A stretch of 64,000 nucleotides of DNA. It comes from Candidatus Planktophila vernalis (GTDB taxonomy: Bacteria > Actinomycetota > Actinomycetes > Nanopelagicales > Nanopelagicaceae). The DNA lies in NCBI RefSeq assembly GCF_002288185.1, contig NZ_CP016776.1:496001-560000 (forward strand), written 5' to 3'. This document shows positions 35,762 to 45,637 of the stretch, piece by piece. The notes under the pieces were generated by a model. The model made no database searches. It saw nothing but the letters and a program-made list of their open reading frames with translations, and had not been told where the DNA came from. How positions within the stretch are numbered: the stretch's first letter is position 1; the number at the start of each line of letters is the position of its first letter. The position numbers and the translations under genes are program-made.

Positions 35762-37120
35762 TTAATCGTTAGAGATAAATACGTTCTTTAACTCTGTGTA
35801 AGAATCAACTGCATCTGGACCTAAACCGCGCCCAAGACCTGATTGCTTGAAGCCACCAAATGGTGTCCAGAAACGCACTGAAGAATTTGAATTCACAGAT
35901 AGTGCGCCTGATTCAATTGCGCGAGAAACACGAAGAGCTTTTCCAACATCGCGTGTCCAGATAGAACCAGATAAACCATATTCGCTGTCGTTTGCCATCT
36001 TGATGCCTTCTGCTTCATCTTCAAAAGTTAAGATTGAAACAACTGGACCGAAGATCTCTTCACGCCAAGACTTAGCTTGAGCATTCTTAGGAAGCAAGAC
36101 AGTTGGCGGCATCCAATATCCAGGCCCTGATGGGGCTGAACCTTGGAAAGCGATTTTTTCATCAAGATAAGATTCAACAACATCAAACTGCTTCTTTGAA
36201 ATCAGTGGTCCCATTTCAGCAGTAGCAAGATTTGGATCTTCGCAGCGGAACTTCTTAACCGCGACTTCAAAGTGCTCCATGAACTTATCAAATGCCGACT
36301 TTTGCACAAGGATTCGTGAACGAGCACAGCAATCTTGGCCAGCGTTATCAAAGACTGCACCAGGTGCTCCGGCTGCAGCTTTTTCAATATCTGCATCAGC
36401 AAAGATGATGTTGGCGCTCTTGCCACCAAGCTCAAGAGTCACGCGCTTCACCTGATCGGCGCATCCAGCCATGATCTGCTTACCAACTTCAGTCGAACCT
36501 GTGAAGCCAACTTTTCGAACTAGGGGATGTGTAACAAAGCGATTGCCAACAACACTTCCCTTGCCGGGCAGAATGTTGAGAACACCTTCAGGAATTCCGG
36601 CGAGCAATGCAAGTTCGCCGAGGCGGATAGCAGTTAGCGGTGTGTATTCGGCTGGCTTTAGAACAACAGTATTTCCAGCAGCTAGCGCTGGAGCAAAACC
36701 CCAACCAGCAATTGGCATAGGAAAGTTCCAAGGCACAATGATTCCAACAACACCCAAAGGCTCTTTGAAAGTTATATCTATTCCGCCTGGAACTGGAATT
36801 TGCTTACCGAATAAGCGCTCTGGTGCTGCTGAGTAATACATCAGCGTATTGGCAACGTTGTCTGCTTCCCAGAGTGCATTGCCTCGTGTGTGGCCAGCGT
36901 TAGTGATTTCTAACTGCGCCAACTCTTCACGGTGATCAGTTACAACTTGGGAGAAAGCACGAAGTAAGCGAGCTCGCTCACCAGGGGTAACGTTTTTCCA
37001 AGTTTCAAAAGCTTTAGCTGCCTTTGCAATGATCGCATCAGTTTGTTCCAAATCTAAGTGCGGAACATTCTTAACAATCTGTTCAGTGGCAGGGTTGATT
37101 ACATCGTATGAAGTGGACAC
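35762..37120 (-). CDS. Aldehyde dehydrogenase
   Basis: This is an NAD(P)-dependent aldehyde dehydrogenase of 452 aa. Visible parts are PWNFPMPIAGWGFAPALAAGNTVVLKPAEYTPLTA (cofactor cleft), VTLELGGKSANIIF (general base Glu) and FDNAGQDCCARSRILVQ (catalytic Cys). The C-terminal EIFGPVVSIL and PFGGFKQSGLGR are standard. It follows the GS-like gene by 6 bases on the same strand. In a gamma-glutamyl amine route it would oxidise the gamma-glutamyl aminoaldehyde, as PuuC does. It starts with GTG. Confidence 0.92.
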   Translation of the reverse strand: MSTSYDVINPATEQIVKNVPHLDLEQTDAIIAKAAKAFETWKNVTPGERARLLRAFSQVVTDHREELAQLEITNAGHTRGNALWEADNVANTLMYYSAAPERLFGKQIPVPGGIDITFKEPLGVVGIIVPWNFPMPIAGWGFAPALAAGNTVVLKPAEYTPLTAIRLGELALLAGIPEGVLNILPGKGSVVGNRFVTHPLVRKVGFTGSTEVGKQIMAGCADQVKRVTLELGGKSANIIFADADIEKAAAGAPGAVFDNAGQDCCARSRILVQKSAFDKFMEHFEVAVKKFRCEDPNLATAEMGPLISKKQFDVVESYLDEKIAFQGSAPSGPGYWMPPTVLLPKNAQAKSWREEIFGPVVSILTFEDEAEGIKMANDSEYGLSGSIWTRDVGKALRVSRAIESGALSVNSNSSVRFWTPFGGFKQSGLGRGLGPDAVDSYTELKNVFISND

Positions 37121-37126
37121 GGTTGT

Positions 37127-38485
37127 TTAGAACCTTTCGAAGTTGCGGACTAATTCCCAATCGGTGATTGCCTTGCCGTATGCAGCAATTTCAATCTTGG
37201 CCATATTTGCATAGTGTGCTTGAACTTCAGCGCCAAAGGTTTCCTTAACCCAAGCAGAGCCCTCCCACAGTGCAAGTGATTCATTCATTGATGAAGGAAC
37301 ACGTTGTGAGTCTGAGGCGTATGCATTTCCTGTGAATGCTGGTTCTAAAACCATCTTGTTCTTAATTCCATCAAGGCCTGCTGCGATGATTCCTGAAACA
37401 GCTAGGTATGGATTCACATCTCCACCTGCAACACGATTTTCAAGGCGAAGGCTTGCACCCTTTCCAACTAATCGAAGGGCGCATGTGCGGTTATCGCGAC
37501 CCCAGCGGATAGCTGTTGGAGCAAATGAGCCTGGAACATAACGCTTATAAGAGTTGATGTTTGGCGCAAAGAGCAAAGACATCTCACGCATGTGGGCAAT
37601 CTGTCCAGCAATGAACTGGCGACCTAGATCGCTAAGGCCCTGCTCTTTATCTGAATCATCAGCCATCACCATGGAGCCATCTAGACCACGGAATGAAAGG
37701 TGAATGTGTGAAGAGTTACCTTCTTTTTCATTTGGCTTAGCCATAAATGTAAGTGCATAGCCATCTTGTGATGCAATTTCTTTAGCACCGTTCTTATAAA
37801 TGACGTGGTTATCACAATTTGATAGAGCATCGGAGTACTTAAAAGCAATTTCATGCTGGCCAAAGTTACATTCACCCTTAACGGACTCAACAGTCATTCC
37901 AGCTTTTGCCATAGACAAACGGATTCTGCGCAAAAGAGGCTCAATGCGTGATCCACCTAAAATTGAATAGTCGACGTTGTATTGGTTAACAGGGATCAGA
38001 TTCTTGTAGCCCTTGTTCCAAGCCTCCTCATAAGTGTCTTTGTATACAACGAACTCAAGCTCGGTTCCACACATGGCTTCCATGCCAGCATCTTTAAGCG
38101 CTTTGACTTGCTTGCGCAAGATCTGGCGGGGAGAGGCGACAACATCTGTGTGATCTAGCCACTGCACATCAGCTAACACAAGTGCAGCACCTTCTTGCCA
38201 ATCAATCATGCGCAACGTGTCCATATCTGGAACCAATGCGAAATCGCTATAGCCGCGTTCCCATGAGGACATCTCATATCCATCAACGGTATTCATATCG
38301 ACATCGACTGCTAGAAGGTAGTTGCAACCTTCAGTTCCATGCTTGAGCACTTCATCAAGGAAGAAAGTTCCATGGATGCGCTTACCAGTTAAGCGGCCCT
38401 GCATATCGGTCATTGCTACTACGACGGTATCTACTTCACCGCTCTTGATCTTGGCTGTTAAATCAGCAATCGTCATTGATGTCAT
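37127..38485 (-). CDS. Glutamine synthetase-like gamma-glutamyl amine ligase
   Basis: This protein has the glutamine synthetase fold with catalytic motifs ELEFVVY, VKGECNFGQHEIAFKY, HIHLSF and NINSYKRYVPGSFAPTAIRWGRDNRTCALRLV. Its neighbours, an aldehyde dehydrogenase, a class I amidotransferase and a permease, point to the PuuA/GlnA3/GlnA4 group, which glutamylates polyamines or ethanolamine rather than ammonia. The start at 38485 is chosen because a -10 (TAGGCT) lies exactly 7 bases upstream; TTG 38491 is less likely. Distinguishing true glutamine synthetase from an amine ligase needs phylogeny. Confidence 0.85.
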   Translation of the reverse strand: MTSMTIADLTAKIKSGEVDTVVVAMTDMQGRLTGKRIHGTFFLDEVLKHGTEGCNYLLAVDVDMNTVDGYEMSSWERGYSDFALVPDMDTLRMIDWQEGAALVLADVQWLDHTDVVASPRQILRKQVKALKDAGMEAMCGTELEFVVYKDTYEEAWNKGYKNLIPVNQYNVDYSILGGSRIEPLLRRIRLSMAKAGMTVESVKGECNFGQHEIAFKYSDALSNCDNHVIYKNGAKEIASQDGYALTFMAKPNEKEGNSSHIHLSFRGLDGSMVMADDSDKEQGLSDLGRQFIAGQIAHMREMSLLFAPNINSYKRYVPGSFAPTAIRWGRDNRTCALRLVGKGASLRLENRVAGGDVNPYLAVSGIIAAGLDGIKNKMVLEPAFTGNAYASDSQRVPSSMNESLALWEGSAWVKETFGAEVQAHYANMAKIEIAAYGKAITDWELVRNFERF

Positions 38486-38492
38486 GCCCAAT

Positions 38493-38498
38493 AGCCTA
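38493..38498 (-). promoter_or_regulatory. -10 hexamer of the GS-like gene (leaderless)
   Basis: On the reverse strand TAGGCT is 7 bases before the ATG at 38485 and just downstream of the permease terminator. The GS-ALDH pair therefore has its own promoter. Confidence 0.6.
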
Positions 38499-38523
38499 AC
38501 GATTTACGGCATTAAAATCTAGG

Positions 38524-38562
38524 GTAAAAAAATCCCCCCGCACTTTGTGTGCGGGGGGATTT
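38524..38562 (-). terminator. Strong terminator after the permease gene
   Basis: AAATCCCCCCGCAC pairs perfectly with GTGCGGGGGGATTT (14 bases) around a 5-base loop. On the reverse strand it is followed by a run of T's, so it ends transcription coming from the permease gene before the GS-like promoter. Confidence 0.93.
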
Positions 38563-38580
38563 ATGAGAGTTATTACTCTT

Positions 38581-40137
38581 TTATAGGTTTGTTCGAGGTC
38601 CTGTGTACCACTTCTTAGCAGATAGGTTCCACCAGATCCACAGAATGATTAACGCTCCGCCAGTAACAATCGGTGCGTAGTTCACTGCTGTCCAAGTAAA
38701 GCCTTCATTTCCTGGAACACCAGCTGGTGAGAATGGAAGAATAAAGTAAACCGAAATAACTGCGATTTCGGCAACTGCAATCGTACCCATCCACTTGTAC
38801 TTAGACCCAAGGTTCCATTCACCAACTTTGAACTTATCGCCAGCCTTGAGGCGTAGATAAATTGGAATTAAGAACGCTAAGTAAAGAGAAATCACACAAA
38901 CAGATACAACTGCATAGAACGCAGTTGGTGCACCAGTTGGTGACTTCCATAGAGCTGGAAGAGTCAAAACAATGCCGCCTACTGCAGATGCAAGTACTGC
39001 ATTTGCAGGAACTTGGTGCTTGTTAACTTTCTTCCAGAGATTTCCTCCAGGTACGGCGCCATCGCGTGAGAATGCGAACATCATGCGTGAGCAAGAGGTT
39101 AAGCACGCTGTAACGCAGAAGATTTGACCGACTGTAGTGATGAGCATAATGATCTTAAATGATGCGCCACCACCAAGTGCGCTGTATAGCAACGCAATGA
39201 TTGAACCGCCACCGTAAGGGTTCACGGCTGGATCAAATGAGTTGATGTAATCAGTGTTAGTTGCAACATAAAGGAAGGACATCAAAAGGATATATCCACC
39301 AATTGCTGAGTAAGCGATTGACTTCCAGATGCCCTTAGCTGCTGCTAAGTGAGCGCTGTGAGTTTCCTCTGACAAGTGAGCTGAAGCGTCAAAACCAGTA
39401 ATTGTGTACTGAGTAAGTAAGAATCCTAGTGGAAGCACAAAGTACCAGTAAGCGTTGTCACCAAAACCTGAGTTGTTTACTTGTGTAGTAAACATCCAGT
39501 TAAGTGATTGATGCTTATCTGTACCAAATACCAGAATTCCAACAATGAGCGCAGCGCCGAATACGTGCCACCACACTGAAATGTTGTTAAACATAGCTAG
39601 AAGCGGACCACTGTAAACGTTTACCAAGGTTGCAAAAGCTATAACAAAGAGGAAGAGCATGAACTGTTGCTTGATGTAATCCCCACCCATAAAGCTTGTT
39701 GCATATGAAGGTGAGTACAAGCCAATGAGATTGTTAAGGAATCCAGTCACGCCGTAACCCACAGATGCTGTTACAGAGACGAGACCAATCAGGTTTAGCC
39801 AGCCTGTGTAGAAACCAGCTTTAGCTCCACCTAGCTTTGATGACCACCAGTAAATACCACCTGATGTTGGATATGCGGAAGCAAGTTCTGACATACAAAA
39901 GCCGATGACCAAAATGAAAAGTGAGATGAGGGGCCAGCCGATTGAAATTGCAACCGGACCACCGTTATTCCAAGCCTGCGCAAATGTTGTGAAACAACCT
40001 GCAAGAATTGAAATGATTGAGAATGAGATCGCGAAGTTCGAGAATGAACTCCATGTTCGGTTAAGTTCTTGCTTATAACCGAGTTCGTTTAAGCGTTGTT
40101 CGTCTGTTAGTGCCAAGATGTTCTCCTCCTGAGCCAT
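38581..40137 (-). CDS. APC-family amino acid/amine permease
   Basis: This inner-membrane transporter has about 12 membrane helices. ASAYPTSGGIYWWSSKLGG and TGFDASAHLSEETHSA are characteristic of the amino acid/choline (ACT, GABA-permease-like) branch of the APC superfamily. The likely cargo is an amine or amino acid such as putrescine, ethanolamine or GABA, given the adjacent gamma-glutamyl pathway genes. ATG 40137 (MAQEENILALTDEQRLNELGY) is preferred to a TTG 54 bases upstream, because the family begins close to this point. It is divergent from the class II amidotransferase gene. Confidence 0.88.
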   Translation of the reverse strand: MAQEENILALTDEQRLNELGYKQELNRTWSSFSNFAISFSIISILAGCFTTFAQAWNNGGPVAISIGWPLISLFILVIGFCMSELASAYPTSGGIYWWSSKLGGAKAGFYTGWLNLIGLVSVTASVGYGVTGFLNNLIGLYSPSYATSFMGGDYIKQQFMLFLFVIAFATLVNVYSGPLLAMFNNISVWWHVFGAALIVGILVFGTDKHQSLNWMFTTQVNNSGFGDNAYWYFVLPLGFLLTQYTITGFDASAHLSEETHSAHLAAAKGIWKSIAYSAIGGYILLMSFLYVATNTDYINSFDPAVNPYGGGSIIALLYSALGGGASFKIIMLITTVGQIFCVTACLTSCSRMMFAFSRDGAVPGGNLWKKVNKHQVPANAVLASAVGGIVLTLPALWKSPTGAPTAFYAVVSVCVISLYLAFLIPIYLRLKAGDKFKVGEWNLGSKYKWMGTIAVAEIAVISVYFILPFSPAGVPGNEGFTWTAVNYAPIVTGGALIILWIWWNLSAKKWYTGPRTNL

Positions 40138-40193
40138 TTGGGGTAATCTTTCTACTCCACAGTGTGACTGAAATGGAAGGGGTTTTCTCAAAA

Positions 40194-40934
40194 ATGTGCC
40201 GTCTTATGGGCTACGTGTCGCAGGCCGAATCCTCATTTCCCGCACAAGTGGGTAAAGATTTTGAAGAATTCATCGCCCTGTCATCTGTCCACTGCGATGG
40301 CTGGGGAATCTCCACAAATGATAGACAGCACGCACACGCAGTGCTAGAGAAAAAAGTTGAAGCTGCAGCCGAAAGCGCAACTTTTCAAAAAGTAATTGCT
40401 GACAATGCAGCCGATGGTGCTTTACTGCATCTTCGTTGGGCGACCAAGGGCTTATCAATTAGCGAGAACAACACACACCCATTTGTATATGGAGACTATT
40501 CATTTATCCATAATGGATCTATTTTTCCTCCAGATTCTTTTTCTGACTTCATTGATGAAAAATTCAAAAAGTTAATTGTTGGTGACACCGATAGTGAGCG
40601 CTATTTCTATTTGATGATGACTCAGATCGAAAAATTAGGTTTGGCTGAAGGAATCAAGACGACTCTTGCGATTATCAAAGAACATGGAAAGACAACATCT
40701 TTAAACTTCATGTTGATGAACAAAGAGAGCTTTGTTGTTGGTAGCGAGCACAACTCTGAAAAGAAACCTGATTGGGCACCTGCTGACTATTACGTCATCA
40801 AGTATAAGAAAGACGCTGATGGGGTTCTCTTTGCATCAAGTGGATGGAACCAACCAGGCTGGCACACCTTAGAAAATCACCATGCGGCCATCGTGAACCG
40901 TTCAACCTTTGAGATTGACGTAATCAACCTCTAA
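40194..40934 (+). CDS. Class II (Ntn) glutamine amidotransferase, YafJ/EgtC-like
   Basis: The protein begins MCRLMGYVS, so removal of Met exposes the catalytic N-terminal Cys2. Other glutaminase-site motifs are [27 protein letters not shown] and FIHNGSI. There is no attached synthase, as in YafJ and EgtC; EgtC hydrolyses a gamma-glutamyl bond in ergothioneine synthesis. Divergence from the amine permease suggests a second hydrolase for a gamma-glutamyl compound. The ATG at 40194 is fixed by the need for Cys at position 2; longer frames would bury it. The substrate is unknown. Confidence 0.85.
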   Translation: MCRLMGYVSQAESSFPAQVGKDFEEFIALSSVHCDGWGISTNDRQHAHAVLEKKVEAAAESATFQKVIADNAADGALLHLRWATKGLSISENNTHPFVYGDYSFIHNGSIFPPDSFSDFIDEKFKKLIVGDTDSERYFYLMMTQIEKLGLAEGIKTTLAIIKEHGKTTSLNFMLMNKESFVVGSEHNSEKKPDWAPADYYVIKYKKDADGVLFASSGWNQPGWHTLENHHAAIVNRSTFEIDVINL

Positions 40935-40944
40935 TTTCCCCCAT

Positions 40945-40950
40945 TACGAT
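40945..40950 (+). promoter_or_regulatory. -10 hexamer of miaB (leaderless)
   Basis: TACGAT lies 6 bases before the miaB ATG. Confidence 0.5.
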
Positions 40951-40956
40951 AGGTGC

Positions 40957-42378
40957 ATGAACCGCACCTATGCCGTTGAAACTTACGGCTGCCAGATGAA
41001 CGTGCATGATTCAGAGCGCATTGCTGGATTACTCGATGAGGCAGGCTTTATTCCAGTCGAGCCTGGTAAACAGGCAGACATTGTTGTTTTCAATACCTGC
41101 GCAGTGCGTGAAAATGCAGATAACAAATTGTATGGAAACTTATCTTTCTTAGCGCCTATCAAAAAAGCTAACCCCAATATGCAGATTGCAGTCGGTGGAT
41201 GCTTAGCTCAAAAAGATCAGGCAACAATCTTAAAAAAGGCACCCTATGTCGATGTGGTCTTTGGAACTCACAATGTTGGCTCACTCCCGGTCTTACTTGA
41301 GCGAGCTCGAATAGAAGAAGAGTCTCAGATTGAGATTCTTGAATCTTTGGAGCATTTCCCGTCAACTCTTCCAGCAAGACGCTTATCAGCCTTCTCTTCC
41401 TGGGTATCTGTCTCGGTTGGGTGTAATAACACCTGCACTTTTTGCATTGTGCCAACTTTGCGCGGTATTGAAAAAGATCGAAGTGCGATAGATATTTTGA
41501 GTGAAGTTCGAGCGCTAGTTGATCAAGGCGTTATAGAAATTACGTTGCTGGGTCAAAATGTGAACGCCTATGGAGTTGATTTTGGAGATAGAAGTGCATT
41601 TGCCAACCTGCTTAAAGAATGTGGCAAAGTTGATGGATTAGAACGAGTGCGTTTCATGTCTCCGCATCCACGTGATTTCACCGATGATGTAATTGAAGCA
41701 ATGGCCACAACAGCCAATGTCATGCCACATCTTCACATGCCGCTTCAATCAGGTTCCAATTCAATTTTGCAGTCGATGCGTCGCTCCTATAGAACCGACA
41801 GATATTTAGGAATTATTGATCGAGTCCGCACTGCGATGCCACACGCTGCAATTACAACTGACATCATCGTTGGATTCCCAGGTGAGACTGAAAGTGACTT
41901 CCAGGCGACAATGGATCTTTGTACGCAGGCTCGCTTTGCAGCTGCCTATACCTATCAATACTCAAAGCGTCCTGGAACACTAGCCGCTTCGATGCCAGAT
42001 CAAGTTTCGGCAGAAGTTGTTGGTGAGCGTTATACGCGTTTGCATAATCATCAACAAGCAATTTCTCTCTCTGTAAATGAAGAAGCAGTAGGTAGGAATT
42101 TCAAAGTATTAGTTGGCGACTATGAAGGCCGCAGAGATGAAGCACAGGAACGCATGACTGGGCGAAGTGAGGATTTCAGATTAGTTCATTTCTCAAACAG
42201 CATCGAAGCACGCCCAGGTGATGAAGTTGAGGTATCTATTACTCAAGCTTCAGCGCACTACTTAATCGGAACTCCAGGAAAAGTGAGAGCCACACGCGGG
42301 GGAGATGCCCATGCAGCACGAACTGCAGAAAAGAAGAGTGCAGCGACATTACTAGGAATGCCGACGTTAAAAGTATGA
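40957..42378 (+). CDS. miaB: tRNA-2-methylthio-N6-dimethylallyladenosine synthase MiaB
   Basis: MiaB adds a methylthio group to i6A37 of tRNAs. Cys12, Cys49 and Cys83 bind one Fe-S cluster and C157-x3-C161-x2-C164 binds the radical-SAM cluster. A TRAM domain lies at about 405-450. The sister enzyme RimO is at 2860. The stop overlaps miaA by four bases, and MiaA makes the i6A substrate, so the pair is functionally coupled. Length 473 aa. Confidence 0.96.
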   Translation: MNRTYAVETYGCQMNVHDSERIAGLLDEAGFIPVEPGKQADIVVFNTCAVRENADNKLYGNLSFLAPIKKANPNMQIAVGGCLAQKDQATILKKAPYVDVVFGTHNVGSLPVLLERARIEEESQIEILESLEHFPSTLPARRLSAFSSWVSVSVGCNNTCTFCIVPTLRGIEKDRSAIDILSEVRALVDQGVIEITLLGQNVNAYGVDFGDRSAFANLLKECGKVDGLERVRFMSPHPRDFTDDVIEAMATTANVMPHLHMPLQSGSNSILQSMRRSYRTDRYLGIIDRVRTAMPHAAITTDIIVGFPGETESDFQATMDLCTQARFAAAYTYQYSKRPGTLAASMPDQVSAEVVGERYTRLHNHQQAISLSVNEEAVGRNFKVLVGDYEGRRDEAQERMTGRSEDFRLVHFSNSIEARPGDEVEVSITQASAHYLIGTPGKVRATRGGDAHAARTAEKKSAATLLGMPTLKV

Positions 42379-43280
42379 AATTGATTGTCATTTGCGGAGC
42401 AACTGCAACCGGAAAGAGCGATTTAGCAATCTCGCTGGCTCAACACCTAGGCGCTGAAATCATTAATGCTGACTCGATGCAGATCTATAAGGGCATGGAT
42501 ATTGGTACCGCAAAACTTACCGTGAGTGAGCGAGCAGGAATCACCCACCACATGCTCGATGTTTTGGAAGTCACGCAGGATTCAACGGTTGCTTGGTATC
42601 AAGAACAAGCACGTAATGCAGTAAGTGAAATCCATAGCCGCGGTAAAGATGTCATCGTCGTTGGTGGCACTGGACTCTATATAAAGGCAATTCTGGACGA
42701 TCTGAACTTTCCAGATACTGATCCTGTCGTTCGGGCGTCGTTAGAACTTGAATTAGCAACTATTGGGTTGAATGCACTGTTTGAGCGCTTAGAAAAACTT
42801 GATCCAGCAGCGGCCATTGCAATTGATCGCGCTAACTCTCGGCGAGTAATTCGCGCCCTAGAAGTAATTGCAATTACAGGTAAACCATTCACAGCTAATC
42901 TGCCACGAGAGGCAAGCACTCGTTATCCCAATGCAGTTCAGTTCGGATTAGTAATGGACCGAGATCATCTCAGTGAGCGAATAAGTGCACGCGTTGATCG
43001 AATGTGGGAGTTAGGTTTTGTTGAAGAAGTTGAGCAGTTACTCAAAGATGGAATTACTTCCGGGCGCACAGCTCAGTTAGCTTTAGGGTATTCACAGCTC
43101 ATTGCTATGAAAAATGGGCTATGGAGTGAGGAAGAAGCCAAAGAGGACACAAAGCGGGCCACACGCCAATACGCCCGTCGCCAAGAGACTTGGTTTTCGC
43201 GTGATGATCGAATTAAGTGGATATCACAAGCCCAACCGCGTCTTGAAACTGCACTGCAACATCTAGAGAAGATAAACTAA
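42375..43280 (+). CDS. miaA: tRNA dimethylallyltransferase MiaA
   Basis: MiaA transfers a dimethylallyl group from DMAPP to A37 of UNN-reading tRNAs. The P-loop [15 protein letters not shown], the substrate region [33 protein letters not shown] and the C-terminal [12 protein letters not shown] are all present. Length 301 aa is normal. Its product is the substrate of the upstream MiaB. Confidence 0.96.
   Translation: MKLIVICGATATGKSDLAISLAQHLGAEIINADSMQIYKGMDIGTAKLTVSERAGITHHMLDVLEVTQDSTVAWYQEQARNAVSEIHSRGKDVIVVGGTGLYIKAILDDLNFPDTDPVVRASLELELATIGLNALFERLEKLDPAAAIAIDRANSRRVIRALEVIAITGKPFTANLPREASTRYPNAVQFGLVMDRDHLSERISARVDRMWELGFVEEVEQLLKDGITSGRTAQLALGYSQLIAMKNGLWSEEEAKEDTKRATRQYARRQETWFSRDDRIKWISQAQPRLETALQHLEKIN
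43273..43278 (+). promoter_or_regulatory. -10 hexamer of dapF (leaderless)
   Basis: TAAACT overlaps the miaA stop and lies 7 bases before the dapF ATG. Confidence 0.5.
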
Positions 43281-43285
43281 CGCTA

Positions 43286-44083
43286 ATGATTGCAACGTAT
43301 GGTCACGGGACTGAAAATGACTTTGTTCTCGTTTTTGACCCAAAAGATGAACAATCCATAACAACTGCCCAGACCGCTGCCATTTGTAACCGCGAATCAG
43401 GTATAGGTGCAGATGGATTAATACGAATTATTAAACGCGATGAGAAGTGGTTTATGGATTATCGCAACGCTGACGGCTCATTGGCAGAAATGTGCGGCAA
43501 TGGCATAAGAGTGATGGCCAGATATTTAGTGGAACGTGGCCATGTGCCCGAGGGCATTTTTGGGATTAATACACGAGATGGAATGAAGCATTTACGCGTG
43601 CCGATGGTTGGCGATATCTCGGTAAACATGGGCAAAGTTAGCGATGAAGAGATAGCAATAACTGCAGCAAATAATGGACATATCTGGAATGGCTACAACA
43701 TTAATGTTGGTAATCCCCATGCAGTTGTATTTGTTGATGATATTGCTCAGGTAGGCGCTCTAGATGATGCTCCTATTGTGCGCCCTAAAGACACATACCC
43801 AGAAGGTGTAAACGTTGAGTTTGTTCAGATCACGGGAGATAACGAAGTAACAATGCGTGTATTTGAAAGAGGAAGTGGTGAAACGCGCTCATGTGGCACA
43901 GGAACATGCGCTGTTGCACTTGCTGCATCCCTTTATACAAAGCAACGACTTCCAGCACATTGGATTGTCAATCCACCAGGGGGACGTCTAGAAGTTTCCA
44001 TTGATGGACACTCCAACGCCACATTAATTGGTCCTGCAGTTCTAGTGAAAGATGTGGATATTTCGGAGTTTCTACTTGCCTGA
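43286..44083 (+). CDS. dapF: Diaminopimelate epimerase
   Basis: DapF converts LL- to meso-diaminopimelate for lysine and peptidoglycan. The two catalytic cysteines are Cys70 (MCGNGIR) and Cys203 (RSCGTGTCAVAL). NADGSLAEMCGNGIRVMARYL and VGNPHAVVFVDD are typical. Length 265 aa. The 3' end overlaps hflX by 8 bases. The miaA-dapF-hflX order is conserved in actinobacteria. Confidence 0.96.
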   Translation: MIATYGHGTENDFVLVFDPKDEQSITTAQTAAICNRESGIGADGLIRIIKRDEKWFMDYRNADGSLAEMCGNGIRVMARYLVERGHVPEGIFGINTRDGMKHLRVPMVGDISVNMGKVSDEEIAITAANNGHIWNGYNINVGNPHAVVFVDDIAQVGALDDAPIVRPKDTYPEGVNVEFVQITGDNEVTMRVFERGSGETRSCGTGTCAVALAASLYTKQRLPAHWIVNPPGGRLEVSIDGHSNATLIGPAVLVKDVDISEFLLA

Positions 44084-45542
44084 TAAAGAGTTTGATGACG
44101 AGTTTGAAGCTCTGCTTGCTGAAAGCGCACGCGTTGCCGCTGAATACGACGCCAGCGATGAGGATGAGTTAGTAGATCCAACCCAGGAACTCTCAGAGCG
44201 TCATTCGTTAAGACGCGTAAAGGGTTTTTCTACACAGCTCCAAGATATTACTGAGGCTGAAAATCGTGAATTACAACTTGAAAAAGTTGTTTTAGTAGGC
44301 GTCTGGACTGAGGGCACTTCAGAGATGGCTGAGAATTCTTTAGCAGAACTTAAAGCATTGGCTGAAACTGCAGGTTCAGAAGTTATGGAAGGCATTATTC
44401 AACGTCGCGATAAACCAGACCCAGCGACATATATTGGTTCTGGAAAAGTTGCTGAGCTAAAGCAGATTGTTGTTGCAACTGGGGCTGACACCGTGATTTG
44501 CGATGGAGAACTTTCTCCTTCCCAGCTTCGACAGTTAGAAGAGAAGATCAAGGTAAAGGTTGTGGATCGCACCGCTTTGATTCTAGATATTTTTGCTCAG
44601 CACGCTAAAAGCAAAGAAGGTAAGGCACAAGTAGAGCTGGCACAAATTGCATATCTACTCCCACGTCTACGCGGTTGGGGTGATTCACTCTCACGCCAAG
44701 CAGGTGGTCGCGCAGCTGGTGGTGCTGGAATTGGTGGACGTGGTCCAGGTGAAACAAAGATTGAAACCGATAGACGCAAAATCCGCGACAAGATGGCAAA
44801 GCTGCGCAAAGAGATTGCTGAGATGAGAGTCGCGCGCGATACCAAGCGTCAGGAGCGCAAGCGCTTTAACATCCCCTCCGTTGCTATTGCCGGATATACC
44901 AATGCTGGTAAATCATCGCTACTCAATCGCCTCACTGATGCCGGTGTCCTTGTTGAGAACGCACTCTTTGCAACACTGGATCCAACTGTTCGTAAATCGC
45001 AAACAAGCGATGGCCGTGTATACACATTAAGTGACACGGTGGGATTCGTTCGACACCTACCTCATCAGTTAATTGATGCCTTTAAATCAACACTTGAAGA
45101 AGTATCTGGATCTGATGTCATTGTGCATGTTGTCGATGGATCTCACCCAGATCCATTTGAACAAATTCGCGCAGTTCGCGAGGTAATTGCAGAAATTGGT
45201 GGGGGAGATATTCCTGAAATTATCGCGATTAACAAAGTTGATGTCGCTAATCCTGAAGTTGTCATGGAGATTTTGCGGAAAGAACCAAATAGCTATGCAT
45301 TTTCAGTCAGAACTGGCTTTGGTATCGAGGGTCTTGTTTATGCAATTGAGCGTTCATTGCCAAGGCCATCAGTTGAAATCAATGCAGTGATTCCATATGA
45401 CCGAGGCGACTTAGTGCATGAGATTCATGAGCGTGGAGAAATCTTTTCTGAGGTGTATGTAGAGGGTGGGACTGCTGTTCATGGCCGGGTCGATGCAACA
45501 CTGGCTGCGGCGATAGAAAAGGTGCAAGTGAGGGGGGAATAA
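44076..45542 (+). CDS. hflX: GTPase HflX
   Basis: HflX is a ribosome-binding GTPase that rescues or splits stalled ribosomes. The N-terminal domain has GKVAELKQIVVATGADTVICDGELSPSQLRQLE. A GGRG-rich loop (GAGIGGRGPGETKIETDRR) leads to the G domain (GYTNAGKSSLLNRL, DTVGFVRHLPHQLIDAFKSTLEE, INKVD). The TTG at 44076 is chosen because a GGAG site lies 7 bases upstream; an in-frame start at 44052 lacks one. An acidic leader of about 60 residues is typical of actinobacteria. Confidence 0.95.
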   Translation: MPDKEFDDEFEALLAESARVAAEYDASDEDELVDPTQELSERHSLRRVKGFSTQLQDITEAENRELQLEKVVLVGVWTEGTSEMAENSLAELKALAETAGSEVMEGIIQRRDKPDPATYIGSGKVAELKQIVVATGADTVICDGELSPSQLRQLEEKIKVKVVDRTALILDIFAQHAKSKEGKAQVELAQIAYLLPRLRGWGDSLSRQAGGRAAGGAGIGGRGPGETKIETDRRKIRDKMAKLRKEIAEMRVARDTKRQERKRFNIPSVAIAGYTNAGKSSLLNRLTDAGVLVENALFATLDPTVRKSQTSDGRVYTLSDTVGFVRHLPHQLIDAFKSTLEEVSGSDVIVHVVDGSHPDPFEQIRAVREVIAEIGGGDIPEIIAINKVDVANPEVVMEILRKEPNSYAFSVRTGFGIEGLVYAIERSLPRPSVEINAVIPYDRGDLVHEIHERGEIFSEVYVEGGTAVHGRVDATLAAAIEKVQVRGE

Positions 45543-45637
45543 CCCCGACACGCCGAGCGTTATAGCAACAGTAAAGCCTGATGTGCGCCATGATGCCCCC
45601 GCAGGAACTAGTCAAGTGTGGAATCGAGGTGAGAGCA

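Noticed and set aside
38524-38562. Operator for the GS-like gene
   Set aside because: The perfect C6/G6 stem with a reverse-strand T-run is a standard terminator of the permease transcript.
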